A stretch of 64,000 bases of DNA from positions 124,001 through 188,000 of the forward strand of contig CACMYX010000002.1 of NCBI GenBank assembly GCA_902618015.1. The letters are read 5' to 3'. Below the pieces are notes generated by a model. That model was not told the origin of the DNA, searched no databases, and saw only the letters and a list, made by a program, of their open reading frames with translations. Position numbers and translations under genes: made by a program. Position 1 is the first letter of the stretch. Each line of letters starts with the position of its first letter. This document shows positions 43,967-53,833 of the stretch, in pieces. This DNA is from an uncultured Alphaproteobacteria bacterium. Lineage in GTDB: Bacteria; Pseudomonadota; Alphaproteobacteria; HIMB59; GCA-002718135.

Positions 43967-45063
43967 ACATTAAATAAAAAGTTCATTACATCACCATCTC
44001 TGACGATATAATCTTTACCTTCTTGTCTTAGCTTTCCTGAATCTCTACTTCCAGCATCACCATTATTTTCTATATAGTCTTCATAAGAGACAGTCTCTGC
44101 TCTAATAAATCCTTTTTCAAAATCAGTGTGAATTTTTCCAGCAGCTTGAGGTGCAAGTGTTTCTTTTTTTATTGTCCATGATCTTGTTTCTTTTGGACCA
44201 CATGTAAAATAGTTTATCAAACCTAAAAGTTCATATCCTGATTTTATAACCTTATTCAATGTTGTTTGATCTAAATTAAGTTCTTTAAGAAATTCAAGTT
44301 TTTCTTCTTCATTATCTAATTCTGCTATTTGTGCTTCTATTGATGCAGAGATTAAAACTATAGAATGATTATTTTTTTTGGCAAACTCGATGACTTTTTT
44401 TGATAATTCGTTTCCAGTATGAATCGATTCTTCATCTACATTACATATGTACATAGTTGGCTTTAGACTAATTAAGTTAAGACTATTTACAAAGTCAATT
44501 TCATTACTAGCAAATTCCTCAATTTTTAAGATACTATTAGCATCTAGTATTTGTAAGATTTTATTTATTATCTCAAATTGATGTTTAGCTTCTTTATCGT
44601 TTGCTTTTAATTTTTTTTCTAAACTAGTTTTTTTATTATTTAAGCTTTCAAGATCAGCCAATTGCAATTCTAAATTTATTGTTTCAATATCATCTAATGG
44701 ATCAATTTTTGATGATACATGAGTAATGTTAGTATCTTCAAAGCATCTCACAACATGAGCTATTGCGTCAACTTCCCTAACATGTCCTAAAAATTTATTT
44801 CCTAAACCTTCTCCTTGAGAGGCTCCTTTTACTAATCCTGCAATATCAACAAAATCCATGAAAGATGGTATTATTTTTTCACTTTTTCCAATGATTGCAA
44901 GTTTGTCTAATCTGTCATCGGGTACTGCTACTCTTCCTATATTTGGTTCTATAGTTGCAAATGGATAATTTGCCGCCTCTGCTTTATTTGACTGGGTAAG
45001 AGCATTAAATAAAGTAGATTTACCAACATTTGGTAATCCAACTATCCCGCACTTAAATCCCAT
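43963..45063 (-). CDS. ychF: Redox-regulated ATPase YchF (Obg family)
   Basis: A 366-residue P-loop protein. G1 is GLPNVGKSTLFNALT near the start and G3 is VDIAGLVKGAS. The coiled-coil insertion spans about 130-200, and the C-terminal TGS domain ends EGKDYIVRDGDVMNFLFNV. It prefers ATP in its family and associates with ribosomes. The pth-ychF order is common in bacteria; here two bases separate the genes. Confidence 0.97.
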   Translation of the reverse strand: MGFKCGIVGLPNVGKSTLFNALTQSNKAEAANYPFATIEPNIGRVAVPDDRLDKLAIIGKSEKIIPSFMDFVDIAGLVKGASQGEGLGNKFLGHVREVDAIAHVVRCFEDTNITHVSSKIDPLDDIETINLELQLADLESLNNKKTSLEKKLKANDKEAKHQFEIINKILQILDANSILKIEEFASNEIDFVNSLNLISLKPTMYICNVDEESIHTGNELSKKVIEFAKKNNHSIVLISASIEAQIAELDNEEEKLEFLKELNLDQTTLNKVIKSGYELLGLINYFTCGPKETRSWTIKKETLAPQAAGKIHTDFEKGFIRAETVSYEDYIENNGDAGSRDSGKLRQEGKDYIVRDGDVMNFLFNV

Positions 45064-45065
45064 AA

Positions 45066-45626
45066 TTAATTTTGCTCACTTATTTTTGTTAAAAAAAGAG
45101 GAATATCTGAAAATATTAATTCTATATTTTTAACCATTTTATCAATTTTTTTATTTATTATTTCTTCTTCTGATTTTGAAAAATTATTTAAAACATAACT
45201 TGAAACTAAATCTTTATGCCCAGGATGATCAATTCCAATACGTATTCTAAAATAATTTTCTCCTATAAATTGATCAATACTTTCCAATCCATTATGACCT
45301 CCGTTTCCACCACCTTGTTTTATTTTTACTTTCGATAATTCTAAATCAAGGTCATCATGTATAACAAAAGTATGGTCTAATTTTATTTTATAAAAATTCA
45401 CAATTTCTGAAACGGCTTTTCCAGATAAATTCATGAATGTAAGAGGTTTTAACACAAAGATTTTTTGATTATTTATTACGCCTGAATATAATTCTTTAAT
45501 CTTATCTTCTTTGATTTTGTCTAAATTAAAATGCAAGATTATATTATCCGCTAAATGGAAACCTACATTATGTCTAGTATTTTTATAATTTACACCTGGG
45601 TTCCCAAGTCCACAAATTAAAAACAT
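45066..45626 (-). CDS. pth: Peptidyl-tRNA hydrolase
   Basis: A 186-residue enzyme. GLGNPGVNYKNTRHNVGF contains the catalytic histidine (H19). The conserved VIHDDLDLE and GGGNGGHNGLESI complete the active site. It recycles peptidyl-tRNA released from stalled ribosomes. It follows the L25 gene by about 20 bases, a common arrangement. Confidence 0.97.
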   Translation of the reverse strand: MFLICGLGNPGVNYKNTRHNVGFHLADNIILHFNLDKIKEDKIKELYSGVINNQKIFVLKPLTFMNLSGKAVSEIVNFYKIKLDHTFVIHDDLDLELSKVKIKQGGGNGGHNGLESIDQFIGENYFRIRIGIDHPGHKDLVSSYVLNNFSKSEEEIINKKIDKMVKNIELIFSDIPLFLTKISEQN

Positions 45627-45647
45627 AAAATGAAATATAAAGTAAAG

Positions 45648-46325
45648 TTACTTAGATTCTTTATTTTCTTCTTTATTATCAGAAGATTCTTCCTTCTTTT
45701 CCTCTGATTTCTCCTCATCACCTTCTGCTGCACCTTCTTCAGTTGTTTCTTCAGTTTTAGTTTCAACTTCTACAGTTGGCGGAACTAAAGTAGCTATTAC
45801 GAAATCTCTATCTGAAATAGTAGGAGCAACTCCTTCGGGTAGTTGAATATTACTAATTTTTACTGCATCACCTATTTCACTTTCAATTAAATCAAATTCT
45901 AGTTTGCTAGGTATATTATTTGCATCACATGTTAGTTCAACAAGTCTTCTAACAGTATTTAAGACTCCACCTTTTTTCAAACCAGGACATTTATCTTGAT
46001 TTAAAAATTCAACAGGAATTTCGACGTTGACTTTTGTATTTTCTTGAACTCTTAAAAAATCAAAATGTATAAGTTGATCACTTACAGGATGATATTGTAG
46101 TTGTTTTGGAAGTATTTTTTCTTTCTTTCCATCAACATCAAGATTGATAATTGTTGAATAAAAAGAACCAGTACCCATTAATTTTTTGAGTATTTTATCT
46201 TCTAGAGCAATTTTCTTAGGCTCAGTTCCCTTGCCATAAATAATACCAGGGACTAATCCTTTCATTAAAAGACTATTATTTGAACCAATATCTTTATTTC
46301 TTTCTATTGCTTTTAAATCACTCAT
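45648..46325 (-). CDS. rplY: 50S ribosomal protein L25 (Ctc form)
   Basis: A 225-residue long form. An N-terminal 5S-rRNA-binding domain (VPGIIYGKG) is joined to the TL5/Ctc C-terminal domain (FLRVQENTKVNVEIPVEF). A strongly acidic low-complexity tail, rich in Glu and Lys, fills the last 40 residues. It is followed by pth and preceded by prs, eleven bases upstream. Confidence 0.95.
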   Translation of the reverse strand: MSDLKAIERNKDIGSNNSLLMKGLVPGIIYGKGTEPKKIALEDKILKKLMGTGSFYSTIINLDVDGKKEKILPKQLQYHPVSDQLIHFDFLRVQENTKVNVEIPVEFLNQDKCPGLKKGGVLNTVRRLVELTCDANNIPSKLEFDLIESEIGDAVKISNIQLPEGVAPTISDRDFVIATLVPPTVEVETKTEETTEEGAAEGDEEKSEEKKEESSDNKEENKESK

Positions 46326-46336
46326 AAAATAAAAAT

Positions 46337-47272
46337 TTAGTCGAAAAGGGCAGACACTGAAGTATCAGTGTTAATCCTTTTAATCGCATCTCCCATTAAA
46401 GGAGCAATACTAATATGTCTAATGTTTTTTGTGCTTTTTACATCTTTAGAAGGCTCTATTGTATCTGTTAATACCAATTCTTTAATGCTTGAATTTTCAA
46501 TCTTTTTTAGCGCATCTCCAGATAATACACCGTGAACAATATAAGAATAAATTTCTTTAGCCCCATTTTTACTTAGAGCTTCAGCAGCATTACATAACGT
46601 GCCTGCTGAGTCAGCTATATCATCTAGTAAAATACAAGTTTTATCTTTTACATCTCCGATGATATTCATTACTTCAGACTCACCAGCTTTTTCTCTTCTT
46701 TTATCTGCAATTGCCAGTCCAGCCTCTAATCTTTTAGCAAAAGCTCTTGCTCTAACAACACCACCAACATCAGGTGAAGCAACAACTAAATCTTTGTTTC
46801 CATTAAATCTTTCTTTAACATCATCGATTATCGGTCTTACAGAAAAAATATTATCTAAAGGAATGTCAAAAAAACCTTGAATTTGACCAGCGTGTAAATC
46901 CATTGTTAATACCCTATCGGCGCCCGCGGATGTAATTAAATTTGCTACAAGTTTGGCAGTGATTGGTGTTCTAGGCCCAGTCTTTCTATCTTGTCTTGCA
47001 TATCCATAATAGGGGATAACAGCAGTTATCCTTTTTGCTGATCCCCTTCTTGCAGCATCTATTGTAATTAAAAGTTCCATTAAATGGTCATTAGCCGGAT
47101 GTGATGTGGATTGAATAATAAACACATCTTCTCCTCTAATATTTTCATTTATTTCGACGAATATTTCTCTATCATTAAAAGTTCTAACAGAGGCGTCTGC
47201 TAATGGCACATCAATATGTTTAGAAATTTTTACTGCTAGGGATTTGCTACTATTACAGGCGATTATTTTCAT
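46337..47272 (-). CDS. prs: Ribose-phosphate pyrophosphokinase
   Basis: A 311-residue class I PRPP synthetase. [15 protein letters not shown], the catalytic [10 protein letters not shown] flexible loop, [17 protein letters not shown] and the PRPP-binding [15 protein letters not shown] are all present. It makes PRPP for nucleotide, histidine and tryptophan synthesis. Same-strand neighbour of rplY-pth-ychF. Confidence 0.97.
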   Translation of the reverse strand: MKIIACNSSKSLAVKISKHIDVPLADASVRTFNDREIFVEINENIRGEDVFIIQSTSHPANDHLMELLITIDAARRGSAKRITAVIPYYGYARQDRKTGPRTPITAKLVANLITSAGADRVLTMDLHAGQIQGFFDIPLDNIFSVRPIIDDVKERFNGNKDLVVASPDVGGVVRARAFAKRLEAGLAIADKRREKAGESEVMNIIGDVKDKTCILLDDIADSAGTLCNAAEALSKNGAKEIYSYIVHGVLSGDALKKIENSSIKELVLTDTIEPSKDVKSTKNIRHISIAPLMGDAIKRINTDTSVSALFD

Positions 47273-47319
47273 ATAATCAAATTAATTACTATATTAGAAT
47301 AATAATAGATCAACCAAAA

Positions 47320-48084
47320 TTAATCATTAAATGCAATGATATTGAGCATTCTTCCAGTATCTCTAAATTTTTGTGATTCCCTTCGATGGCTAAAAAAAAC
47401 TCTCTTATTTGAGAAGGTATCTTTGTTAATATTATATATATTTTTAATACCCAATTCCTTAAATTGATAGTTAATCAATCTTCTCAAATTAAATAAATCT
47501 TTGTCTTTATTTTTGTGTTTGAAGAAAATAGAGTATTTTTTATTTTTGCTTATAAACTTACTTTTAAAGTCTTTTGATACTTCAAAGTTTTTAAAGCTCA
47601 AACAAGGACCAATAAGAACCACAATATTTTTTTTAATTATTTTTTGTTTAACAAAATATCCTATACTTTTAGCAGCTATATTTTTTAATGCACCTTTCCA
47701 ACCTGAATGAAGAGCGCAAATATATTTTCTATTTTTATCAAAAATAAAGATTGGACAACAATCTGCAGTTAAAACCCCTAAAGCTATTTGCTTATTGCTT
47801 GTGATTAATCCATCTCCAGAATATTTATTACCTATATTTTTATTATTAATTTCTACAATCTTGTTGGAGTGTATTTGACTAATAAATTTAATTTTTTTAT
47901 TAATCTTTAAATTCTTAAGACAGATATCAATATTTTTATTTACATTTACTTTTGTATCTTTGCTGTTTAAGCTACAGTTCAATGAATAGTTTTCTTTTTT
48001 TGATACTCCACCATTTCTAGTAAAAAAACCTGCTCTAACAAAAGATTTAATTTTTGCATGTGTAAAATAATTTTTAGTAATCAT
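47320..48084 (-). CDS. pgeF: Laccase-domain purine nucleoside phosphorylase-like protein
   Basis: A 254-residue YfiH/PgeF-family protein. Metal-binding signature residues are in VLTADCCPI and ALHSGWKGALKN, with an N-terminal FFTRNGGVS. The family was linked both to multicopper laccase activity and to purine nucleoside phosphorylase or peptidoglycan-editing functions. It overlaps the upstream methyltransferase gene by four bases. Confidence 0.9.
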   Translation of the reverse strand: MITKNYFTHAKIKSFVRAGFFTRNGGVSKKENYSLNCSLNSKDTKVNVNKNIDICLKNLKINKKIKFISQIHSNKIVEINNKNIGNKYSGDGLITSNKQIALGVLTADCCPIFIFDKNRKYICALHSGWKGALKNIAAKSIGYFVKQKIIKKNIVVLIGPCLSFKNFEVSKDFKSKFISKNKKYSIFFKHKNKDKDLFNLRRLINYQFKELGIKNIYNINKDTFSNKRVFFSHRRESQKFRDTGRMLNIIAFND

Positions 48085-49133
48085 AAGTTAGAAACAACAA
48101 GACACTTAAACAAGCTTCCCATCTTATCAACATTAATTAATCTATCCACTTCTTCATCTAATAAATTTTTATTTAAATTTGAATTTTTAGTAAGTAATTT
48201 TTTCTTTCGTTCTAATATTCCATATTTTATTAAAAAATCTCTTTGTGAAATAAATTCGTTGATTTGTAATTTATTTTGTTTTGCTATTTCAATTAATTCA
48301 TTGAAATTTACATGACTTGAAATATCTTGTTTGCCTATATTTTCAAATATACTGGTTTTTTTATGATTATATATTGCCTGTAATGTAAAGTTTTTTATTT
48401 TCTTATCATATCCATAATCGATTAAAATACATACACCTCTATTTTTTTTTAGATATTTACAAATTTGCTCAAAATATTTATTTCTTGAAAAAGAAACTTC
48501 ATAAATTTTTTGATTATTGTATTTGCTTAAATAACCTAATATTTTTTTACTAATTACACGTTTGTTTATAGAATAATATTTATTTTCTTTTTCATTAAAT
48601 TTTACATATCTTTCAAACCAATTATTATTATCGTTTAAAAATTGCCTTACAGGAAAACAATCAAAAAATTCATTTGAATATATTATTGAAGGCAACTTAG
48701 ATCTGCAATTCAAAGCTTTAAACCATCTAATTTTTGATTGTTTAAAATAATTTAAATTTTTTTCTTGTATTTTTTTTAATTCTTTATTTATTTCTATAAA
48801 ATAAACATCAGCACTTTCGAAAAAGTTAGGAAGTATTCTTGCAGTTCTTTCAATATCTTTAAATAACGTCCCATTTCCTGGGCCTAGTTCAATTAAATTA
48901 AATTTTGAGTTAATTTTTTCTTTCCAATTATAAAGTAAATATACCCCAACAATTTCTCCAAACATTTGTGAAATTTCTGGAGATGTAACAAAGTCAAATT
49001 TTCTTCCTATTGGTTTTTTGCTTAAGTAATAACCATTTCTTTCGTATAGAGCCAAGTCAATAAATTTATCTAAACGCAAATTTTTTTTATTTTTAAGAAG
49101 ATTTTTTTTATTAATTTTTCTTTTGCTTAACAT
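48081..49133 (-). CDS. NDUFAF7/MidA-type SAM-dependent methyltransferase
   Basis: A 350-residue protein. DLALYERNGYYLSKKPIG and DFVTSPEISQMFGE at the start and LIELGPGNGTLFKDI near 102-116 (SAM motif) identify the NDUFAF7 family. The eukaryotic member dimethylates an arginine in a complex I subunit; the bacterial substrate is not known. It overlaps lgt by 23 bases and pgeF by four, an alphaproteobacterial arrangement (lgt-NDUFAF7-like-pgeF). Confidence 0.9.
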   Translation of the reverse strand: MLSKRKINKKNLLKNKKNLRLDKFIDLALYERNGYYLSKKPIGRKFDFVTSPEISQMFGEIVGVYLLYNWKEKINSKFNLIELGPGNGTLFKDIERTARILPNFFESADVYFIEINKELKKIQEKNLNYFKQSKIRWFKALNCRSKLPSIIYSNEFFDCFPVRQFLNDNNNWFERYVKFNEKENKYYSINKRVISKKILGYLSKYNNQKIYEVSFSRNKYFEQICKYLKKNRGVCILIDYGYDKKIKNFTLQAIYNHKKTSIFENIGKQDISSHVNFNELIEIAKQNKLQINEFISQRDFLIKYGILERKKKLLTKNSNLNKNLLDEEVDRLINVDKMGSLFKCLVVSNL

Positions 49134-49902
49134 TTTGAATTATCAATATTCCAAAAATAAAAAAAGGTATACATAGTATTTGACCCATTGAAATAAAATT
49201 AAAAAATAATCCTAGGTGCAAATCTGGTTCTCTAACATATTCAATTAAAAATCTAAATATGGAATAAAATATTAAAAATAGACCACTAATTACTCCATAA
49301 ATTTTGTATTTTTTTATCTTATAAAAATAGATTAATAATATGAGAAATAAAATAATTCCCTCAAGAAAAGCTTCATATATTTGAGAAGGATGTCTCGGTA
49401 TATTATCTATTGATGGATAAATAACTGATATATAAAAATCAGTTGGTCTACCTACTAGCTCTGTATTAACAAAGTTTGCAATTCTACCAAAGAATAATCC
49501 AATAGGAGCAACGATTGAAACTAAATCAGATAAGTAGAAAAAGCTTTTTCTATTAATTTTTGCAAATATTAAAGTACTTATTACTATACCTATCAGCCCA
49601 CCATGAAATGACATGCCTCCATTCCAAATTTCAAATAGATAAAAAGGATTAGTTAAAAATTCATTAAGTTGATAAAAAATAACATAACCTGTTCGTCCTC
49701 CAATAATTACACCTAATACTGCCCAAACAAGAAAGCTATCTATATTTTTATTATTGTATTGATTTCCATAAATTTTGTTTAATCTTTTAATAATATAAAT
49801 TCCTAAAAGAAATCCCAATATATATGCTAAACTGTACCATCTTATCTCAACAAAACCGATTGATAAGATGACAGGATCTATTGATGGTTGAATAAAATTC
49901 AT
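49111..49902 (-). CDS. lgt: Prolipoprotein diacylglyceryl transferase
   Basis: A 263-residue inner-membrane enzyme with seven helices. The Lgt signature GRIANFVNTELVGRP at about 143 holds catalytic residues, and RHPSQIYEA follows. It adds diacylglycerol to the lipobox cysteine of lipoproteins. It heads the minus-strand lgt-methyltransferase-pgeF unit and starts 23 bases from the divergent UbiK-like gene. Confidence 0.96.
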   Translation of the reverse strand: MNFIQPSIDPVILSIGFVEIRWYSLAYILGFLLGIYIIKRLNKIYGNQYNNKNIDSFLVWAVLGVIIGGRTGYVIFYQLNEFLTNPFYLFEIWNGGMSFHGGLIGIVISTLIFAKINRKSFFYLSDLVSIVAPIGLFFGRIANFVNTELVGRPTDFYISVIYPSIDNIPRHPSQIYEAFLEGIILFLILLIYFYKIKKYKIYGVISGLFLIFYSIFRFLIEYVREPDLHLGLFFNFISMGQILCIPFFIFGILIIQNVKQKKN

Positions 49903-49925
49903 TTATCTATATTTAATATTATAAC

Positions 49926-50216
49926 ATGGTTGATAGAAACAAAATACTTTCCGATTTATCAAAATTTGCAGTTGATGCTATGAGCACTTTTTCAGGTGTT
50001 AAAGAAGAAATTGAAACAATCGTATCTTTACGAGTTAACAAAATAATAAAAAAAATGAATCTTGTTAAAAAAGATGAATTTGATGCACTGAAAAAAATGG
50101 TGCAAAAAGTAATGATTGAAAATGAAAAATTAAAAAAAACATCTTCAAGATCAGTAAAATCTAAGAAAAAAACAGTCAAAAAGAATAAAACTATTAAAAA
50201 GAAATCAAAAAGGTAG
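49926..50216 (+). CDS. UbiK/BMFP-type accessory factor
   Basis: A 96-residue coiled-coil protein. The helical N-terminus SDLSKFAVDAMSTFSGVKEE and the VKKDEFDALKKMVQKVMIEN heptad region match the BMFP domain (membrane fusogenic protein, UbiK accessory factor in ubiquinone synthesis). The last 30 residues are lysine-rich. The membrane association and role here are inferred from family. Confidence 0.8.
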   Translation: MVDRNKILSDLSKFAVDAMSTFSGVKEEIETIVSLRVNKIIKKMNLVKKDEFDALKKMVQKVMIENEKLKKTSSRSVKSKKKTVKKNKTIKKKSKR

Positions 50217-50324
50217 GAATCCTCAACTAATTCACAATTTTTATTGATTTTGCCTTGCAAAATACGATACCAATCTAGTAATCTATATATAGTACTAATT
50301 ATATCTGACACGACTATATAATGT

Positions 50325-50813
50325 ATGGAAAATGAGAATATTTTGTTAAATCCCATAGATATCATTGAAGATGTCATTCATCAAAAAAAATGGAATTTTA
50401 GCAGAGCTGCTGATCATGAATTAGTTGCCGAGATTGCATCCCATTGGTGTGCTTACAGATTATATTTCACATGGTCTGAAAATATCAATGCGCTAAGTTT
50501 TTCAATAACTTCTGATATTAAGTTTCCCGAAACCAAACTTAATAATGCTTATGAATTACTAGGACTTATTAATGAGAATCTATGGATTGGACATTTTGAC
50601 ATAACAAGTAAAAATGGAATCCCTGCATTTAGGCATACTTTACTATCAAATAATTCTACAGAAACATTACATAAAAAATTTGAAGACCTTGTTGATATCG
50701 GAATTTATGAGTGTGAAAAATTTTATCCAAGTTTTCAACAAGTTCTCTTTGACGATATTCCTCCTAAAGAAGCTATAAAATTCTCTAATTTTGAAGTTAT
50801 TGGTAGAGCTTAA
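50325..50813 (+). CDS. YbjN-domain protein
   Basis: A 162-residue protein that resembles YbjN-type proteins with a type III secretion chaperone-like fold. It starts NPIDIIEDVIHQKKW and contains AYRLYFTWSENINALSF and LLGLINENLWIGHFDIT, the family pattern. Function is unknown. It has its own upstream interval of 108 bases and is followed by proC at 32 bases. Confidence 0.82.
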   Translation: MENENILLNPIDIIEDVIHQKKWNFSRAADHELVAEIASHWCAYRLYFTWSENINALSFSITSDIKFPETKLNNAYELLGLINENLWIGHFDITSKNGIPAFRHTLLSNNSTETLHKKFEDLVDIGIYECEKFYPSFQQVLFDDIPPKEAIKFSNFEVIGRA

Positions 50814-50845
50814 ATTTTATAATAAAACTGCTATATTATAATTAG

Positions 50846-51661
50846 ATGAAAAATATCTTATTAATTGGATGTGGACACATGGGAGGATCTTTAATGTCTG
50901 GATGGTCTAACTCCAAAAATTATACCGTTAGTGTTATAGATAAAAAAAAATATGGAATTCTTAAAAAAAGAAATAGAAATAAGAAAATAAAATTTTATAA
51001 ATCAATTGATGATATTAATCATCAAAATAATCATGATTATATAATATTTGCAACTCGACCACTTGAATTAACAAATGTTTTTAAAGAATTAAAAAATATA
51101 AATTTTAATAAAAAAGCTATAGCAATAAGTGTGATAGCTGGAAAAAAAACTGAAATTTTTAAAAATAATTTATTTAATATAAACAAAATTGTAAGAGTAA
51201 TGCCAAACATGCCTGCATTAATAGGAGAGGGTGTTCATTGTATTTATACGAATGAATATATTACTAAAAAAGAAATTAAAGAAATTGATAAACTGTTCTC
51301 TTTGAGTGGCAAAACACTTTTTTTTAATAATGAAACTTTTATAGACAAAGCAACTGCTGTGTCAGGGAGTGGTCCGGGTTTTATATTTCAGTTAATTGAT
51401 ATTATGGAAAAATCTGCAATTAATTTAGGTTTCTCTAAAAACACAGCTAAAATTTTAATTAATGAAACTTTTAGAGGTTCTTTAAATCTATTAAACTCTA
51501 ATAATATTTCTGCTGAAAAAATGGTTGAAACTATTGCAACTAGAGGAGGTACAACCGAAGCAGGAATCAAAAAAATGAAAATAAATAAGGTTGATGATAT
51601 TTTTAATCAAGTTTTTAGGGCAGCATATACAAGAGCAAAACAACAAGGTGGAGGTAAGTGA
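50846..51661 (+). CDS. proC: Pyrroline-5-carboxylate reductase
   Basis: A 271-residue enzyme. The Rossmann motif IGCGHMGGS is right at the N-terminus. VRVMPNMPALIGEG and the C-terminal ATRGGTTEAGIKKM are family signatures. It makes proline from pyrroline-5-carboxylate with NAD(P)H. It overlaps the next gene by four bases (GTGA). Confidence 0.95.
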   Translation: MKNILLIGCGHMGGSLMSGWSNSKNYTVSVIDKKKYGILKKRNRNKKIKFYKSIDDINHQNNHDYIIFATRPLELTNVFKELKNINFNKKAIAISVIAGKKTEIFKNNLFNINKIVRVMPNMPALIGEGVHCIYTNEYITKKEIKEIDKLFSLSGKTLFFNNETFIDKATAVSGSGPGFIFQLIDIMEKSAINLGFSKNTAKILINETFRGSLNLLNSNNISAEKMVETIATRGGTTEAGIKKMKINKVDDIFNQVFRAAYTRAKQQGGGK

Positions 51662-52194
51662 ATCAAAATAAAATATCTCTAGCAAAAAAGACTTTACAAT
51701 ATTTAGAGAAAAAAAAATTAAGGGACATTAATCTTAAAAATTTTTTATCTAATGCTAAAGTCCCAAATATGAAAAATAAAATTGATTTAGTCTTAAATAT
51801 AAATGACTTCTTTGATTTTAAATTAAAAAAAAATCTTGTTAATATAGAAAAGTCATCACAGAGAGATATGTTATTTGAAATTATGATGGCCCGTTATGAT
51901 ATTTTGAATGAATATAGAACCTCTGTAAAAAATATAATTAATTATTTTATGTCTAGACCGCAAGGAGTACTAAAACTTATTCCTAAATTAATTGAGAGCA
52001 AAATTTTAATTGCTACTTTTGCAAATATTAATCCTAGTGGGATTCAGGGTGTTATAAAAATAAAAATTATTTTTGCTCTTTATTATATAACCCTATTTAC
52101 TTGGTTTAATGATGAAAATGAAAGTTTAGAAAAAACAATGAGTACCTTAGATAAATATTTAAATACTATTGAAAAAGTTATAAAATTTTCATGA
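51658..52194 (+). CDS. COQ9-like protein (TetR-type fold)
   Basis: A 178-residue helical protein that begins with GTG at 51658, overlapping the proC stop. The segment RDMLFEIMMARYDILNEYR is like the COQ9 domain, and the N-terminal part looks like a degenerate TetR-type DNA-binding region. COQ9 in other organisms binds lipids and assists ubiquinone biosynthesis. With the UbiK-like gene 1.7 kb away, a ubiquinone role is plausible. Sequence divergence makes a generic TetR-like protein the alternative. Confidence 0.65.
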   Translation: MNQNKISLAKKTLQYLEKKKLRDINLKNFLSNAKVPNMKNKIDLVLNINDFFDFKLKKNLVNIEKSSQRDMLFEIMMARYDILNEYRTSVKNIINYFMSRPQGVLKLIPKLIESKILIATFANINPSGIQGVIKIKIIFALYYITLFTWFNDENESLEKTMSTLDKYLNTIEKVIKFS

Positions 52195-52538
52195 GTTCTC
52201 AGTATTTCATAAATTACAAAGAATTTGAAAATGTAGATATAAGAATAGGAACAGTAATTGAAGCGTATGAATATAATGAACTTAAAAAACCATCCATAAT
52301 TTTGAAAATAGATTTTGGTGAAAAAGTTGGCATAAAAAAAACTTCTGCACAATTACAAAAATATTATAAAAGTGATGAATTAATTAATAAGCAAGTTATT
52401 GCTGTTGTAAATTTTGAACCTAAACAAATTGGTAAAATTATTTCAGAAGTATTGGTTCTTGGTGTACCAGATTTAGAAAACGAACCAGTTTTGTTGTCTC
52501 CAGATAAACCAGTAAATAATGGGGGTAAATTATTTTAA
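52191..52538 (+). CDS. CsaA-like tRNA-binding-domain protein
   Basis: A 115-residue OB-fold protein. VDIRIGTVIEAYEYNELKKP and the late GKIISEVLVLGVPD match the stand-alone tRNA-binding domain of CsaA, and the C-terminus holds the expected pattern with the VLLSPDKPV ending. CsaA was proposed as an export chaperone in Bacillus, and the family binds tRNA. It overlaps the COQ9-like gene by four bases. Confidence 0.88.
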   Translation: MSSQYFINYKEFENVDIRIGTVIEAYEYNELKKPSIILKIDFGEKVGIKKTSAQLQKYYKSDELINKQVIAVVNFEPKQIGKIISEVLVLGVPDLENEPVLLSPDKPVNNGGKLF

Positions 52539-52540
52539 AA

Positions 52541-53833
52541 TCAAAGAGGAAGTAAAACTTGAAGTTTGAGACCTCCTAGATTTGACTCAGATAATTTAAC
52601 GTCACCTCCATGTGATCTAATAATATCCCTAGTAATAGTTAATCCTAAACCACTTTCTCCTTTAAGTTTGTTCCTGGAGGGATCTAAAGTAAAAAATGGC
52701 TTAAATACATCTTCATATTTATCTCTTGGTATACCCTCACCATCATCGTTAAATTCAATTACACAATCCTTTTCATTTGTATAAAGAATTATTTCAATTT
52801 TTTTTGCATATCTTTGTGAATTATCAATTATGTTATTGAAAGCTCTTTTAAGCTGGATTTGTCTACCAGAAGTTTGAATAGTGTTTTTTTCTTTTATAGT
52901 TAAATCAACACCATTTTTTTCAAAAGTTTTAGAAATATCACCAATTAATTCATTTATTACAATCGTTTCTATTGGTTCAGGTGATTCAGTTTTTACAAAA
53001 CTAACATAACTATCTAACATTGAAGTCATTTCATTAACATCTACTTCTAGTTCAGATTTTGCTTTCTCATCTTGCATTAAGGAAATTTGCAATTTCATTC
53101 TTGTTAAAGGAGTTCTAAGATCATGGCTAACACCAGCTAACATTTCTGTTCTTTGCTTTAAAAATCTTTTAATTCTTGTCCTCATCTGATTGAAAGCATT
53201 AGCTGTCTGCCTTATTTCGTATGCACCCGCAGTTTTAATATCTGGAGCGTCTAAACCTCTTCCAAATGTTTCAGCAATTATCGCCAGTCTTTTGAGGGGT
53301 CTTAATTGTCTACTCATTAAAAAGTAAGACATAAAAAAAAGAATAATAGAAGCAAAAATCATCCAAAGTAGAAAGACAAAAGCAGATTCACTATATAGTC
53401 TATCTTTATCAACATTAATCTCTAAAATATTTTCATCAATTTGAATATATATTAGAACACCTTCTTCAAGATTAGACAAATCATAATCAAATTTTTTTTT
53501 CAAATTACTTAAGGATTGGTTTAATCTATTAGATAATATTCCTGAATTTAAACTAAATTTTGAAGACAATAATTGTTTGTCATTAATAATATTGATTTTC
53601 ATTTTAAAATCCTGATTTGCTATATTAATTGCATTATCAGTAAGATCACTATTAATTAATTTTACTAAAACATTAATATCTGCAGCCACAGATTCCGTTA
53701 GTCTTTTTGAAATAATACTCCATGAGGTTTGATAGAAAACAAAAGAAGTAAGTAGGACTATAATAATTATAGGCACAAAGATGATAATTATTGATCTTCC
53801 AATCAGTGTAGATGGTATTACTTTTTTAATCAT
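52541..53833 (-). CDS. Sensor histidine kinase, EnvZ type
   Basis: A 430-residue kinase. Two membrane helices (about 14-35 and 152-173) flank a periplasmic sensor. A HAMP region is followed by the H-box with H237 in GVSHDLRTPLTR. The ATPase domain shows N-box IIDNSQRY, G1 FNDDGEGIP and G2 GESGLGLT. It overlaps the response-regulator gene by one base. The input signal is not evident. Confidence 0.93.
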   Translation of the reverse strand: MIKKVIPSTLIGRSIIIIFVPIIIIVLLTSFVFYQTSWSIISKRLTESVAADINVLVKLINSDLTDNAINIANQDFKMKINIINDKQLLSSKFSLNSGILSNRLNQSLSNLKKKFDYDLSNLEEGVLIYIQIDENILEINVDKDRLYSESAFVFLLWMIFASIILFFMSYFLMSRQLRPLKRLAIIAETFGRGLDAPDIKTAGAYEIRQTANAFNQMRTRIKRFLKQRTEMLAGVSHDLRTPLTRMKLQISLMQDEKAKSELEVDVNEMTSMLDSYVSFVKTESPEPIETIVINELIGDISKTFEKNGVDLTIKEKNTIQTSGRQIQLKRAFNNIIDNSQRYAKKIEIILYTNEKDCVIEFNDDGEGIPRDKYEDVFKPFFTLDPSRNKLKGESGLGLTITRDIIRSHGGDVKLSESNLGGLKLQVLLPL

